Shown in pieces: positions 25,721 to 35,344 of a DNA stretch of 64,000 bases. Below the pieces are notes generated by a model. The model had not been told where the DNA came from, did no database searches, and saw only the letters and a list, made by a program, of their open reading frames with translations. Positions within the stretch are counted from its first letter, which is position 1. Each line of letters opens with the position of its first letter. The position numbers and the translations under genes are program-made. Location: the NCBI GenBank assembly GCA_022786605.1, contig JALFWW010000019.1, forward strand, positions 1 to 64,000. The letters run 5' to 3'. The DNA comes from Clostridia bacterium (GTDB lineage: Bacteria > Bacillota > Clostridia > Lachnospirales > Anaerotignaceae).

Positions 25721-26683
25721 TTATCTGCCTGCCAGATATGCACGCAGCAGTTCTTCCATAGCTTCATAGCTTTCCATGAAATTCATTTTCCCCCGCAGTT
25801 CCGAAGCGCCGGGCAGGCCTTTCATATACCATGCCATGTGCTTGCGCATTTCTCTGACGCCGATATACTCCCCTTTGTAGTCAATGAGCATACGAGCGTG
25901 ACGCAGGGCTTTTTCCACCCTCTCTTCCGCTGTAGGCTCCGGCAGAAGCTCTCCTGTTTCCAGATAATGCAGGATGCGCTTAAACAGCCAAGGGTTCCCC
26001 TGAGCGCCTCTGCCCACCATAATGGCGTCACAGCCCGTGTAATCCAGCAGGGCTTTGGCATCTTGGGGTGTAAACACATCCCCATTGCCAATAACAGGAA
26101 TGGAAACGGCTTCTTTCACCTGACGGATGATATCCCAGTCAGCTTTGCCGCTGTAATACTGTTCTCTGGTGCGCCCATGGACCGCTACCGCCGCCGCGCC
26201 GTTGGCTTCGGCAATTTTGGCGATTTCCACGGCATTGATATGGTCATCGTCAAAGCCTTTGCGGAATTTGATGGTAACCGGCTTATTCTGGCTTTCCACC
26301 AGAGATTTTACAATCTGCCCTACCAGTTCCGGTGTCTTTGTGATGGCGCTGCCTTCTCCGTTTTTGACGATTTTCGGCGCAGGACAGCCCATATTCACAT
26401 CAATGATATCAAAGGGATAAGGCTCGATCTTCTTGCCCATTTCCCCCAGAATTTTGGGATCAGAACCAAAAAGCTGGATAGCTGTGGGGCGTTCCGCCTC
26501 CTCCACCTGCAGCAGTTCTGTGGTGTTTTTGTTGTTATATAAAATGCCTTTGGCGCTGACCATTTCGGAATAGACCAGACCGCAGCCCATTTCCTTGCAG
26601 AGCAGACGGAACGGCAGGTCTGTGACCCCAGCCATGGGCGCCAGAAAAACATTGTTTTCCAATGTCACATTTCCAATTTTCAT
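25721..26683 (-). CDS. dusB: tRNA-dihydrouridine synthase, DusB type
   Basis: The 320-aa FMN enzyme reduces uridine in the tRNA D-loop. It shows [16 protein letters not shown] at the N-terminus, the catalytic-cysteine motif [17 protein letters not shown], and [15 protein letters not shown] followed by GNGDV and GRGAQGNPW for FMN binding. GGAGG sits six bases before ATG 26683. It follows the coaX pair, separated by a terminator, an arrangement common in Clostridia. Confidence 0.93.
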   Translation of the reverse strand: MKIGNVTLENNVFLAPMAGVTDLPFRLLCKEMGCGLVYSEMVSAKGILYNNKNTTELLQVEEAERPTAIQLFGSDPKILGEMGKKIEPYPFDIIDVNMGCPAPKIVKNGEGSAITKTPELVGQIVKSLVESQNKPVTIKFRKGFDDDHINAVEIAKIAEANGAAAVAVHGRTREQYYSGKADWDIIRQVKEAVSIPVIGNGDVFTPQDAKALLDYTGCDAIMVGRGAQGNPWLFKRILHYLETGELLPEPTAEERVEKALRHARMLIDYKGEYIGVREMRKHMAWYMKGLPGASELRGKMNFMESYEAMEELLRAYLAGR

Positions 26684-26744
26684 TTTCTTCCTCCAACATG
26701 CGATTTCTGCCCACTTTCCGGGCTTTTCCTATCCTATCATATCA

Positions 26745-26792
26745 GAAAAAAACAGGCAAGACCTGAAAACAAAATTTCTGTCTGCCTGTTTT
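26745..26792 (-). terminator. Rho-independent terminator after coaX
   Basis: AACAGGCAAGAC (751-762 of 26 kb) pairs with GTCTGCCTGTT (26780-26790) with one bulge, and the minus strand runs into a T tract at 26745-26750. Confidence 0.75.
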
Positions 26793-26796
26793 GGAT

Positions 26797-27564
26797 TTAC
26801 TTGTTTTTGTGATACAGAATTTTCAGACCTTTCAATGTCAGAACAGGGTCAAGAACATCGAAAATCTTACGGTCGGGGTCAATGACTCTTGCCAGACCGC
26901 CTGTGGCAATGACCTTCATATCCGGCATATTCAGCTCTTTTTTCAGCTGGTCAATGATATAAATGGTCTGCCCGATATGTCCCAACACCAGACCTGCCTG
27001 AATACTGCCCACTGTGTTTTTCACAATGATGGACTTGGGCTTTTTGATTTCAATCTTCGGCAGCTGTGCCGCACGCTGTGTCAACGCGTCCGCGCAGACA
27101 GAGATGCCCGGTGTGATCAGACCTGTGATAAATTCGGATTTTTCATTCAGTACGTCAAAGGTGTTTGCCGTGCCATAGTCGATGACCACCGCGGGACCGC
27201 CATAAATTTCATTGGCTGCCACCAGATTGACGATACGGTCTGCCCCAACGCCTTTGGGGTTGTCCCGTTTGATGGAGATGCCTGTTTTCATGCCAACGCT
27301 GACGATCATGGGCTCAATATTGAAATATTTCCGAATCCCCTGTGTCAGAGAATACATGATGTCCGGCACAACAGAAGAAATGATGACCGCGTCAATGCTG
27401 CTTGCCTTTACATCAGAAGTGTCAAAGAGGGAATGGATAAAGATACCTGTTTCGTCTGCGGTTCTGACACCAGCTGTTGCCATACGCCAGCACTTAATGA
27501 GTTTATCCCCACGGTATACCCCCAAAACATAGTTGGTATTCCCTACATCAATTACCAAAAGCAT
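26797..27564 (-). CDS. coaX: Type III pantothenate kinase
   Basis: The 255-aa ASKHA-fold enzyme phosphorylates pantothenate, the first step of CoA synthesis. Phosphate-binding motifs are canonical: DVGNT (Asp6-Thr10), GADR (107-110, catalytic Asp109) and DYGTANTFD (129-137, Asn where most members have Thr). It is the downstream member of a tandem pair, 18 bases after its paralogue, and likely the working enzyme because its glycine loops are intact. An SD GGAGG precedes ATG 27564. Confidence 0.9.
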   Translation of the reverse strand: MLLVIDVGNTNYVLGVYRGDKLIKCWRMATAGVRTADETGIFIHSLFDTSDVKASSIDAVIISSVVPDIMYSLTQGIRKYFNIEPMIVSVGMKTGISIKRDNPKGVGADRIVNLVAANEIYGGPAVVIDYGTANTFDVLNEKSEFITGLITPGISVCADALTQRAAQLPKIEIKKPKSIIVKNTVGSIQAGLVLGHIGQTIYIIDQLKKELNMPDMKVIATGGLARVIDPDRKIFDVLDPVLTLKGLKILYHKNK

Positions 27565-27582
27565 GTATATTTCCTCCTAAAA

Positions 27583-28359
27583 TCATCTTCGGTTCCGATT
27601 CTTTTCATAAAGCAGGCGCAAGCCCTGCAATGCCAGAACCGGGTCGTACACATCGAAGATTTCTTCGTTTTCATCAATGACTTTCGCCAGACCGCCTGTA
27701 GCGATAACTTTGATATTCGGCATATCCAGTTTTTCTTTGATCTGCTGGATGATATAAATGGTCTCGCCGATATGCCCCAGCACCAGACCTGCCTGAATAC
27801 TGTCCACTGTGTTTTTTGTAATCAGTGTTTCGGGGCGTTTAATTTCGATCTTAGGCAGCTGGGCCGCTCTCCGTGTCAGAGCGTCTGCGCAGATCTGCAC
27901 GCCGGGTGCGGTGATACCTGTGAGAAATTCACCTTTTTCGCTGACAACGTCGAAGGTTGTAGCTGTGCTGTAATCCACCACAATGGCAGGGCCGCCGTAA
28001 AGTTCATAAGCCGCCACCAGATTGACGATACGGTCTGTACCCATTTCCTTGGGATTTTCCATCCGCAGATTGATGCCTGTTTTCATGCCGGCACGAACCA
28101 CCATGGGTTCTCTCTGCAAGTACTTGCGGATGCCGCTCAACAGGGAATACATCACGTTTGGCACTACGGAAGATACCACAACGGCATCAATTTCTGAAAT
28201 ATCCATACCGGAGTGGACAAACAGCATCCGCAGCAGCATACCTGTTTCATCAGAAGTACGGCTGCTGAGGGTGGAAAGCCGCCAGTTTGCCACCAGCTTA
28301 TCCCCGTCAAAGACGCCCAATGTGCTGTTGGTATTGCTTACATCAATGACTAAAATCAT
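27583..28359 (-). CDS. Type III pantothenate kinase paralogue with altered nucleotide-binding motifs
   Basis: The 258-aa protein is colinear with the neighbouring CoaX along its whole length. Three family-signature positions differ: Gly8 to Ser in DVSNT, Ala108 to Thr in GTDR, and Gly131 to Ser in DYSTATTFD. The aspartates Asp6 and Asp109 remain. It could be a kinase with changed kinetics, a heterodimer partner (CoaX is a dimer) or a regulatory pseudo-kinase. AGAGGAG lies seven bases before ATG 28359. It is co-transcribed with the canonical coaX and follows panT, whose terminator may let some transcription through. Confidence 0.82.
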   Translation of the reverse strand: MILVIDVSNTNSTLGVFDGDKLVANWRLSTLSSRTSDETGMLLRMLFVHSGMDISEIDAVVVSSVVPNVMYSLLSGIRKYLQREPMVVRAGMKTGINLRMENPKEMGTDRIVNLVAAYELYGGPAIVVDYSTATTFDVVSEKGEFLTGITAPGVQICADALTRRAAQLPKIEIKRPETLITKNTVDSIQAGLVLGHIGETIYIIQQIKEKLDMPNIKVIATGGLAKVIDENEEIFDVYDPVLALQGLRLLYEKNRNRR

Positions 28360-28395
28360 GCTTGATCTCCTCTGTTCAAAAAAAATACCTTTCTC

Positions 28396-28428
28396 AAAAA
28401 ACGGCACGGGAACCCGTTCCCGCGCCGT
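28396..28428 (-). terminator. Terminator between panT and the coaX pair
   Basis: ACGGCACGGGAA (28401-28412) pairs with TTCCCGCGCCGT (28417-28428), with one mismatch, and the minus strand runs into five T. It should reduce coaX transcription relative to panT. Confidence 0.82.
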
Positions 28429-28454
28429 AAAAACATCATTTCTATTTCTTTCTA

Positions 28455-29159
28455 TTATACCCGTCTTTTATGTACAGCTTTGCTCAAAGCCTTGGAAACG
28501 ATACCACCTGCAATACAGCTTGCGGGCATTTCCAACGCACCATTGACACCTACGAACAGTACCACGAATACTAAGGGATTTACATTGCCGAAGGTCTGAT
28601 TCATACTCTGGATATAATCTGTGTTCCAGAACAGCAGCACCAGTGTACCCATGAAGAACAGGGTGTTCAGAAACGCTGCCAGAAAACCGCCTGCGAAATA
28701 ACTGAAGGTATTGGTGCGATCTACTTTATGGATCAGCTGGAACAAAACACCGGTGAGCCAGCCCATAAGCGCACGGGTGGGCACACATACCAGAAAGGTA
28801 TACAGTGGGCTGATGCTGAACAACGCGCTGGTGAAAGCGCTGGGAGCTGTCAATACCTGATAAAAGCTGGTTGCGCCAAAGACAAGTCCCAGCCACAATC
28901 CTGCCTTGGGACCGATGATCATGGCGCCGATGGCTACAGGGATCATCATCAGGGAAATGGAAAGCCCCAATGTACGGAAATATCCCAGTGGCGTGAAGGA
29001 CATAACGATGAGGATCGCTGTCATCAGACCAATGCTGGTCAGTTCAGCAACAGACATCTTGCTTTTGGCACGCACACTTCCGTTAGTAGTTTCCACCACG
29101 CAGTCAGAGGCGGCAATGACTTCCGCTTCCACGGGTTTGTTTACAACTGTTTCACTCAT
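28455..29159 (-). CDS. panT: ECF transporter S component, probable pantothenate uptake (PanT-like)
   Basis: The 234-aa membrane protein has a polar N-terminus of about 35 residues and then six helices. An ISLMMIPVAIGAMIIGPKAGLWLGLVFG region is typical of ECF substrate-binding subunits. It needs the shared EcfA/A'/T module, which is not in this window. The two pantothenate kinase genes immediately downstream indicate pantothenate as substrate. ATG 29159 is preferred over 29165 because AAAGGAG is then nine rather than three bases away. A 140-base leader with hairpins and a small ORF precedes it. Confidence 0.82.
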   Translation of the reverse strand: MSETVVNKPVEAEVIAASDCVVETTNGSVRAKSKMSVAELTSIGLMTAILIVMSFTPLGYFRTLGLSISLMMIPVAIGAMIIGPKAGLWLGLVFGATSFYQVLTAPSAFTSALFSISPLYTFLVCVPTRALMGWLTGVLFQLIHKVDRTNTFSYFAGGFLAAFLNTLFFMGTLVLLFWNTDYIQSMNQTFGNVNPLVFVVLFVGVNGALEMPASCIAGGIVSKALSKAVHKRRV

Positions 29160-29250
29160 ATTCATTTGCTCCTTTCATTCTCATTCTTATAAGATATAAG
29201 ATGATATGGAAAATAGTAACCGTTCCGCTTTCGGCACAGACGCAGTACAT
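29152..29250 (-). CDS. Possible 32-aa leader ORF coupled to panT
   Basis: GGAGG (29258-29262) lies seven bases before ATG 29250. The frame starts MYCVCAESG and its stop (29152-29154) overlaps the panT start region, as in translational coupling. The SD sits in the loop of a TGTCC/GGACA hairpin, and a second hairpin (CGTCTGTGCCG with CGGAACG) lies in its first codons. It may be a regulatory leader or chance. Confidence 0.3.
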   Translation of the reverse strand: MYCVCAESGTVTIFHIILYLIRMRMKGANEYE

Positions 29251-29313
29251 TTGTCCACCTCCGGGACATAACATCTTCGGCTGTTTTCCTGCCGTTTCGC
29301 GTAACCACCATAC

Positions 29314-29341
29314 ATTATAACAGCAAATGAAAGGATTGCAA
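29314..29341 (-). promoter_or_regulatory. panT promoter
   Basis: On the minus strand TTGCAA (29336-29341) and a perfect TATAAT (29314-29319) are 16 bases apart. Transcription would start near 29307 and give a roughly 145-base leader containing three hairpins. Confidence 0.65.
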
Positions 29342-29380
29342 TATTTTTTTGTGTTTTTTTGTTATTTTTTATACAAACTA

Positions 29381-29752
29381 TCAGGGATTGTATTCCTTTT
29401 CTGCCTTTTTCAGCAATTCTTCTTTGATCTTTTCCCCTTCTTCTGTAAAATATACCGCATACCACAACTCCAGAGCCTTCAGAAGTTCCTTCTTTTCCCG
29501 CTGGAGGCGTTTGATTTCCAGTTCCGCGCCGATATCGTCAAAATCGAAATCGTCCTCCTGTTTCACTGTTTCAAAATACAATTCCCCATCTTCATGAAAA
29601 CCCATCAGAAAGGTACAGCCCAGTTTCTGGGCCAATACCACACAAATGACCCGTACTTCTTCCTGAATGCTCTCGGGAAGCGCCTGAAACTCCGGCTCCA
29701 AAAAATATTTCTGTTCTGCATAACTGGCTGCCGCCAATACTTTTCTTTCCAT
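29381..29752 (-). CDS. Conserved hypothetical protein (DUF6145-like)
   Basis: The 123-aa soluble protein has an N-terminal alpha/beta part (ERKVLAAASYAEQKYFLEPEF ... VICVVLAQKLGCTFLMGF), an acidic patch KQEDDFDFDDIGAELEIK, and a long charged C-terminal coiled coil. The pattern recalls DUF6145 proteins of Lachnospirales, but I cannot confirm it. Its ATG overlaps the birA stop (TGATG), so it is translated with birA. Function unknown. Confidence 0.6.
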   Translation of the reverse strand: MERKVLAAASYAEQKYFLEPEFQALPESIQEEVRVICVVLAQKLGCTFLMGFHEDGELYFETVKQEDDFDFDDIGAELEIKRLQREKKELLKALELWYAVYFTEEGEKIKEELLKKAEKEYNP

Positions 29753-30720
29753 CAAATCACTCCTCGAATGGACACTTCTCCTGAAAATACCACTTCTTCT
29801 TTCCCGTTATCCGCCCGACGCACCAAAAGTTCTCCCTCCGGTGTAATGTCTAAAGCCTCAGCGAAAAACGGCTCTCTGCCCAGCACATGGACTTCCTTGC
29901 CCAATGTGATGCAGTGTTTCCGATAATCCTCCAGCATGGCTGTAAAACTGCCTGTCCGCAGGAAGGTCTCATAATGCTCCTCCAGCCGTTCCAGCACTTT
30001 ATGCACCAAACGGCGGCGGGAAACGGTCTTACCGCATTCCAGATACAAGCTGGTGGCAATCTCCGCAATTTCCGGCGGGAAAGACGCTGTATTGACGTTG
30101 ATGCCAATACCTGGGATGACAAAATGTACCTGACTCATTTCACAGTCCATTTCCGTCAAGATTCCCACAGCTTTCTTGCCATTAATGAGAATATCATTTG
30201 GCCATTTGATGCCAGCGGAAAGACCTGTTTCCGCTTCAATGGCTTCTGCCGTTGCCAATCCGCACAAAAGGGTCAGCACAGATGCCTCCGCAGGCATAAT
30301 CTGTGGACGCAGTACCAAACTCATCCAGATGCCTGTACCCAAAGGGGATTCCCACACTTTACCCCGTCTGCCACGACCGGCTGTCTGTTTTTCCGCAATC
30401 ACCAAGGTGCCTTCCGGCGCACCTTCCAGCGCCAGTTCTCTGGCACGGTTGTTTGTGGTATCTGTTTCCTCATAGAAATAAATGGACTGTCCCATGGTTT
30501 TTGTTTTCAGTCCCTGTTCCAGTTCCCGTTTGTTGTACATGGTCTCGGGATTGGTGAGCCGATATCCCCGATTTGTCACCGCCTCAATCTCATAGCCTTC
30601 CTCCCGGAGCTTCTTGATGCCTTTCCACACTGCCGCTCGGGTGATGGAAAGTTCTTTGCCAATATCTTCCCCCGAAAGGAACCCTTCCTGCCGCCGGAGC
30701 AATTCCAAGATGCGATACAT
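29752..30720 (-). CDS. birA: Bifunctional biotin-protein ligase and biotin operon repressor
   Basis: The 322-aa protein has an N-terminal winged helix (residues 1-60, ITRAAVWKGIKKLREEGYEIE) and a class II biotin-ligase domain with the ATP/biotin loop AGRGRRGKVWESPLGTG, KWPNDILING and a C-terminal SH3-like domain. It activates biotin and attaches it to carboxylases, and should repress biotin genes. ATG 30720 is seven bases from AAAGGAGG, whereas ATG 30726 is only one base away. No biotin genes are nearby. Confidence 0.93.
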   Translation of the reverse strand: MYRILELLRRQEGFLSGEDIGKELSITRAAVWKGIKKLREEGYEIEAVTNRGYRLTNPETMYNKRELEQGLKTKTMGQSIYFYEETDTTNNRARELALEGAPEGTLVIAEKQTAGRGRRGKVWESPLGTGIWMSLVLRPQIMPAEASVLTLLCGLATAEAIEAETGLSAGIKWPNDILINGKKAVGILTEMDCEMSQVHFVIPGIGINVNTASFPPEIAEIATSLYLECGKTVSRRRLVHKVLERLEEHYETFLRTGSFTAMLEDYRKHCITLGKEVHVLGREPFFAEALDITPEGELLVRRADNGKEEVVFSGEVSIRGVI

Positions 30721-30761
30721 ATCCATGCCTCCTTTCCGGCTGTAAAACCGCCGTAACTGCA

Positions 30762-30793
30762 AACGTCAGGAGGGGGTTCCTCCTGACGTTTTT
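30762..30793. terminator. Hairpin between the thioesterase and birA genes
   Basis: A perfect 12-bp stem AACGTCAGGAGG/CCTCCTGACGTT with a five-base loop. The longer T tract is on the plus strand; on the minus strand, where the genes run, only three T follow, so termination there may be partial. Confidence 0.65.
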
Positions 30794-30821
30794 ATTTCGC
30801 TTTGTTTTTATCCGCAGCTTC

Positions 30822-31223
30822 TTATTTTTTTCCTTTTTCGTTTACACGGCTCAGGAATTTTTTCAGGTCGATGATGGCACGGCCATGTGTACCTTCACAG
30901 ATTTTGTCTACTTCGTCATAAGCTTTTACAGCGAATGTCAGCAGTTTGCCGTTTACTTCTGTCAGTTCTGTAACCACACGCACTTTCATGCCTACAGGTG
31001 TTGCTGCCAGATGTTTGAAATCAAAAGTTGTGCCAACGGTTTCCCAGCCATCAGGCAGGAAAGGTGCAACTGTGCCGATTGCTGTGCCTTCGATCCAGCT
31101 CAGCAGCTTGGGAGAAGCGAATACAGGCACTTTGTCATTTCCGAAATGAGAAGCTGTATCGCTTTCTTCCACGATGTATTCTCTTTCATAAGTCATGCCG
31201 GGTACGATGTTGTTAAATTCCAT
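30822..31223 (-). CDS. Thioesterase family protein (FlK-like hotdog fold)
   Basis: The 133-aa hotdog-fold protein has the arrangement of fluoroacetyl-CoA thioesterase-like proteins: SPKLLSWIEGTAIGTVAPFL (Ser/Glu positions) and GTTFDFKHLAATPVGMKVRV (His). These probably hydrolyse small acyl-CoAs. The true substrate is unknown, and fluoroacetate detoxification is not implied. It lies 17 bases after ftsH on the same strand. Confidence 0.75.
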   Translation of the reverse strand: MEFNNIVPGMTYEREYIVEESDTASHFGNDKVPVFASPKLLSWIEGTAIGTVAPFLPDGWETVGTTFDFKHLAATPVGMKVRVVTELTEVNGKLLTFAVKAYDEVDKICEGTHGRAIIDLKKFLSRVNEKGKK

Positions 31224-31240
31224 TGTAAAATTCCCCTTTC

Positions 31241-33193
31241 TTACGCTTGTGTGGTTGTATCTTCCTCTGCCGCAGCAGATGTAGTTTCGTTTGTGGTTTC
31301 TGTTGCTTCCGCGTCAATGGTTTCTGTCTGATTTACCAGACCCAGGATTTCCGCTCTCACGTCCGCGTCAAAGAGTTTGCGGAATTCATCGCCGGTCACT
31401 TTTTCTTTTTCTACCAGCAGTTTTGCGGAGGCATGGAGCACTTCCATGTTTTCCTGCAGGATGCGGATGGCTTCGTTATAAGCCCCCATGACGATACGTT
31501 TCACTTCTTCGTCGATGGTGGTTGCAACGGCTTCACCGTAGTTGCGGGTATGACCCCAATCTCTGCCAATGAATACTTCATTGCTGTCTTCGCCGAACTG
31601 GATGGGACCCAGAATCTCACTCATACCGTAACGTGTGACCATGCCTCTTGCCATGGCTGTGGCACGTTCGATATCGTTGGAAGCGCCTGTGGTGATGTCT
31701 TTGATGACCAGCGCTTCCGCCGCGCGTCCGCCCAGCAGGCTGATGATTTCCTGTTCCATATACAGCTTTGTCATATACATCTTATCCTCACCGGGCAGTG
31801 GCATGGTGTAACCGCCAGCCATACCTGTGGGAATGATGGAAATGCTGTGGACAGGGTCCAGTTCGCTGAGAACTTCGAACAAAATCGCGTGACCGCTTTC
31901 GTGGTACGCGGTGATATATTTTTCTTTGTCGGAAATGACTCTTGTTTTCTTTTCGGTACCCACACCGATTTTGATGAGGGCTTTCTGCAAAGATTCCATG
32001 TCGATGGCTTTCTTGCCGTCTCTTGCGGAAAGGAGCGCCGCTTCATTCAAAAGGTTTGCCAGATCAGCGCCAGTGAAACCTGCTGTGGTCTGTGCCACAA
32101 CTTTCAGGTCAACTTCAGGCGCCATAGGCTTGCCTTTGGAATGTACACGCAAAATGGCTTCTCTGCCTTTTACGTCAGGACGACCAACATAAACCTGACG
32201 GTCGAAACGACCGGGACGCAGCAGCGCAGGGTCCAGAATATCTGCACGGTTGGTTGCCGCGATGATGATGACGCTTTCGTTGATGCCGAAACCGTCCATT
32301 TCTACCAGCAGCTGGTTCAATGTCTGTTCTCTTTCGTCGTGACCGCCGCCAAGACCTGCGCCTCTGCGACGACCAACGGCGTCGATTTCGTCGATGAATA
32401 CAATACTGGGAGAATTTTTCTTCGCCTGATCAAACAGGTCACGGACACGGGATGCACCCACGCCCACGAACATTTCTACGAAGTCGGAACCGGAAATGGA
32501 GAAGAAAGGTACGCCTGCTTCCCCTGCAACTGCTTTTGCCAGCAGTGTTTTACCAGTACCCGGAGGACCCACCAGCAAAACGCCTTTGGGGATTCTCGCG
32601 CCCAGGTCTGTAAATTTCTTAGGGTTACGGAGGAACTGTACCAGTTCTTCCAGTTCGGCTTTTTCTTCGTCACAACCAGCTACGTTATCGAAAGTCACTT
32701 TGTTCTTGTCATCTACACCGCTCATTTTGGCTTTGCTTTTGCCGAAGGACGCCATTTTACCGCCGCCCCCCTGCATTCTGCCCATAAGCACCACAAAGAG
32801 CACCACCATAACGATCATCATGATCAATGAAGGCAGGATGGCGGAAAGCATATTGCTGGGCGCGTTTGGTGTGATGATTTGGATATCACTGCCCTCAGAA
32901 GGCATCTGACTTACCTTTTCCATGAGCACATCCATACTGGTCACATTGACTGTCATTTTGGTACCATCGTCCAGTACCGCCACGGCTGTACCATAGTTGG
33001 AGATTTCCTTGCTCTGGGTGATTTCAATGGTTTTGACCGTATCTTCATCCAGTTCGCGAATCAAGTCGCTATAGTTATAGACCTTCATTTCTTCCGCAGG
33101 CTGCATCAATCCTTTGCCGCTGAAGGCCAAAGCAGCTAGAATGATTACAAAAATCAACACATATAAGCCTGCTGACTGCCAATATTTTTTCAA
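31241..33193 (-). CDS. ftsH: ATP-dependent zinc metalloprotease FtsH
   Basis: The 650-aa membrane protease degrades misfolded membrane and regulatory proteins. It has two membrane helices (about 7-25 and 117-137), a small extracytoplasmic domain between them, an AAA+ module with Walker A GPPGTGKT (209-216), Walker B IVFIDEID, the second-region-of-homology RPGRFDRQ, and the zinc site HESGH (431-435). The tail is acidic and threonine-rich ([19 protein letters not shown]). It sits downstream of tilS-hpt, the usual Firmicute arrangement. Confidence 0.97.
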   Translation of the reverse strand: MKKYWQSAGLYVLIFVIILAALAFSGKGLMQPAEEMKVYNYSDLIRELDEDTVKTIEITQSKEISNYGTAVAVLDDGTKMTVNVTSMDVLMEKVSQMPSEGSDIQIITPNAPSNMLSAILPSLIMMIVMVVLFVVLMGRMQGGGGKMASFGKSKAKMSGVDDKNKVTFDNVAGCDEEKAELEELVQFLRNPKKFTDLGARIPKGVLLVGPPGTGKTLLAKAVAGEAGVPFFSISGSDFVEMFVGVGASRVRDLFDQAKKNSPSIVFIDEIDAVGRRRGAGLGGGHDEREQTLNQLLVEMDGFGINESVIIIAATNRADILDPALLRPGRFDRQVYVGRPDVKGREAILRVHSKGKPMAPEVDLKVVAQTTAGFTGADLANLLNEAALLSARDGKKAIDMESLQKALIKIGVGTEKKTRVISDKEKYITAYHESGHAILFEVLSELDPVHSISIIPTGMAGGYTMPLPGEDKMYMTKLYMEQEIISLLGGRAAEALVIKDITTGASNDIERATAMARGMVTRYGMSEILGPIQFGEDSNEVFIGRDWGHTRNYGEAVATTIDEEVKRIVMGAYNEAIRILQENMEVLHASAKLLVEKEKVTGDEFRKLFDADVRAEILGLVNQTETIDAEATETTNETTSAAAEEDTTTQA

Positions 33194-33400
33194 AGGCTTC
33201 CCTCCTAAATTTCTTGAATTTTTTTGTTGACGCTGTCCAAATTAGCCAGCATATCAATTTATAATTTTAGCACATCTTCTCCCAAAAGGCAATGTTCCTT
33301 TTTGGAAAGAATTCGTAAAAAAAACCGGTTTTCATCGCCTTTACGCAAAATCCGCCTTTTCTTAAAATTCCATGAGAAACCGCTCTTTCAGACCAAATAG

Positions 33401-33446
33401 AAAAGCACGGAATCTCCGCCTTTTAGACAGAAACATCCGCGCTTTT
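33401..33446 (-). terminator. Probable terminator after hpt
   Basis: AAAAGCACGGA (33401-33411) pairs with TCCGCGCTTTT (33436-33446) with one mismatch. The 33194-33400 gap before it holds the ftsH leader and no other gene. Confidence 0.5.
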
Positions 33447-33456
33447 TGGTTTTTTA

Positions 33457-33987
33457 TTATTCTTCTTCGAAATGTACCACGCCTACGTAGTCCAGGTTTC
33501 TGTATTTCTGTGCGTAGTCCAGACCATAACCCACAACGAAGGCATCAGGGATGGTGAAGCCTACGTAATCCACAGGAACTTCTGCCACACGACGATCAGG
33601 TTTGTCCAGCAGTGTGCAGAGTTTCAGTTTCTTGGGATTTCTCTGGATCAGCAGTGTGCGCAGTTTGCTCAGTGTTCTGCCGCTGTCGATGATGTCTTCT
33701 ACCAGCAGTACGTTTTTGCCTGTGATGTCTTCATCCAGGTCACGCAGGATTTTGATATGACCGCTGCTTTCTGTGCCGTCGCCGTAGCTGGATACATCCA
33801 TAAAGTTCATGGTAACGGGCATTTTCATTTTTTTCGCCAGTTCTACCAGTGTCACAACGCCGCCTTTGAGGACGCATACCATTTCCACCTGTTCATCGCC
33901 GAATTCTTCGTACACTTCCTGAGCGATTTCTTCCAGACGTTTGGTGATTTCTTCCGCTGTGAACATGACTTCAATTCTTTCTTTCAT
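33457..33987 (-). CDS. hpt: Hypoxanthine phosphoribosyltransferase
   Basis: The 176-aa purine-salvage enzyme converts hypoxanthine or guanine with PRPP to IMP or GMP. It has the PRPP loop VLLVEDIIDSGRTLSKL, an N-terminal LKGGVVTLVELAKKM, and C-terminal PDAFVVGYGLDYAQKYRNLDYVG. ATG 33987 lies inside the tilS 3' end (17-base overlap) with GGAGG nine bases upstream. The tilS-hpt-ftsH order is conserved in Firmicutes. Confidence 0.95.
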   Translation of the reverse strand: MKERIEVMFTAEEITKRLEEIAQEVYEEFGDEQVEMVCVLKGGVVTLVELAKKMKMPVTMNFMDVSSYGDGTESSGHIKILRDLDEDITGKNVLLVEDIIDSGRTLSKLRTLLIQRNPKKLKLCTLLDKPDRRVAEVPVDYVGFTIPDAFVVGYGLDYAQKYRNLDYVGVVHFEEE

Positions 33988-35344
33988 TTTGCCGAGCCTC
34001 CGTAATTCGAATCCATAGATACCGTGTTGTTGTGGCGTCGGGAACAAACTTTGCCGATGTCCGTCCGCCGTAAATCCAGACGATGTCCCTGCCGCAGGCG
34101 ATGAGGGGGATACTGCCCCTTTCCTCTGCCGGAACCTTCTCGTCGATAAAAAACGATTTCAGTTTTTTGGTGCCGCCGGTCAGCGTGATCTGATCCCCTG
34201 CTTTTCGGGTACGACAGCACAATTCCTGTGTTATTTTATCATAATCAAAGACGTTCGTACAGCCATCCGCAGGAATTTCTTCCCTTTTTCCTGAAAAAAC
34301 GCCGCTTTCCACCAAAAGCTCCGCCTCTGGCACAAAAACGTCCGCCCCTAAGAAGATATCATAGGAAAATCCCTCTTGCTTTCGTTCCTCTTTGCCGAAA
34401 ATCAGTCTGTCATACTGGCGAGATACCACAAGTCCCCCTGCTGTTTTCACAGAAGTGCCGCTCTGTTTTACAAGCAGGCTTTCCACATCCCGCGAATGCA
34501 CATGAGAAATATTTTTGCTGCTGCCCAGCATATCCGCCATGGCATACCGCAGGACACGCATCCGCAACGCAGGATGGAGGGCAGAAAGTTTCTCACAGGA
34601 CAATGTAACAGGATATTCCTTCAACTTTGTTTCTTCATAAGCTGCCTTTGCCGCCTGTTCCAGAAAATCACTGTCCGCCGCCAGAAGCGCCGCTGTTTCC
34701 GCCAGATGTGCCGTACTGCCGCCGTGGACTTCCTCCAGCAAAGGCAAGACTTCATGGCGGATTTTGTTTCTGGTATATGCCGTATCTTTGTTGGTGCTAT
34801 CCTCCTGATACATGAGCCCGTTTTCTTTGCAGTAGGCTTCGATTTCCTTGCGGCTGCAAAAAAGCAGAGGGCGAATGATATTCCCTCGCACAGGCGCCAT
34901 ACCCGTCAAACCAAGAAGTCCCGTACCTCTGCAAAGACGCATGAGCAGAGTTTCCGCTTGGTCGTTGGCATGGTGGGCAACAGCGATTTGCCCAGTTTCT
35001 CCTGCCAGTTTTGCAAAGGTTTCATACCGCAGGATTCTGCCCATTTCTTCGGTGCTTCTGCCCTGTTTTCTGGCTTCTGCCGCCACATCAAAAGAAACCA
35101 CCTGACAAGGTACTCCAAGAGATTGAGCAAAATTCATGGCAAAAATCGCATCTCTATCTGCTTCTGCTCCCCGCAGACCATGATGGACATGAACTGCCTG
35201 CAATTCCCAGCCATAACGTGGCGCCAACTGTCCCAACACATGGAGCAGGCACACGGAATCCGCGCCGCCGGACAGACCTACAATAAGTCTGCCGCCTTTT
35301 GCCATATGATATTCTTCGATGGTACGCCGCACCTGTTCCAGCAT
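33971..35344 (-). CDS. tilS: tRNA(Ile)-lysidine synthase
   Basis: The 457-aa PP-loop ATPase modifies C34 of the CAU-anticodon tRNA-Ile to lysidine. The signature is LIVGLSGGADSVCLLHVL near residue 22-39, followed by VHHGLRGAEADRD and HHANDQAETLLMRLCRGTG; TilS middle and C-terminal substrate-binding domains follow. It overlaps hpt and is preceded by spoIIE on the same strand. Confidence 0.95.
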   Translation of the reverse strand: MLEQVRRTIEEYHMAKGGRLIVGLSGGADSVCLLHVLGQLAPRYGWELQAVHVHHGLRGAEADRDAIFAMNFAQSLGVPCQVVSFDVAAEARKQGRSTEEMGRILRYETFAKLAGETGQIAVAHHANDQAETLLMRLCRGTGLLGLTGMAPVRGNIIRPLLFCSRKEIEAYCKENGLMYQEDSTNKDTAYTRNKIRHEVLPLLEEVHGGSTAHLAETAALLAADSDFLEQAAKAAYEETKLKEYPVTLSCEKLSALHPALRMRVLRYAMADMLGSSKNISHVHSRDVESLLVKQSGTSVKTAGGLVVSRQYDRLIFGKEERKQEGFSYDIFLGADVFVPEAELLVESGVFSGKREEIPADGCTNVFDYDKITQELCCRTRKAGDQITLTGGTKKLKSFFIDEKVPAEERGSIPLIACGRDIVWIYGGRTSAKFVPDATTTRYLWIRITEARQNERKN

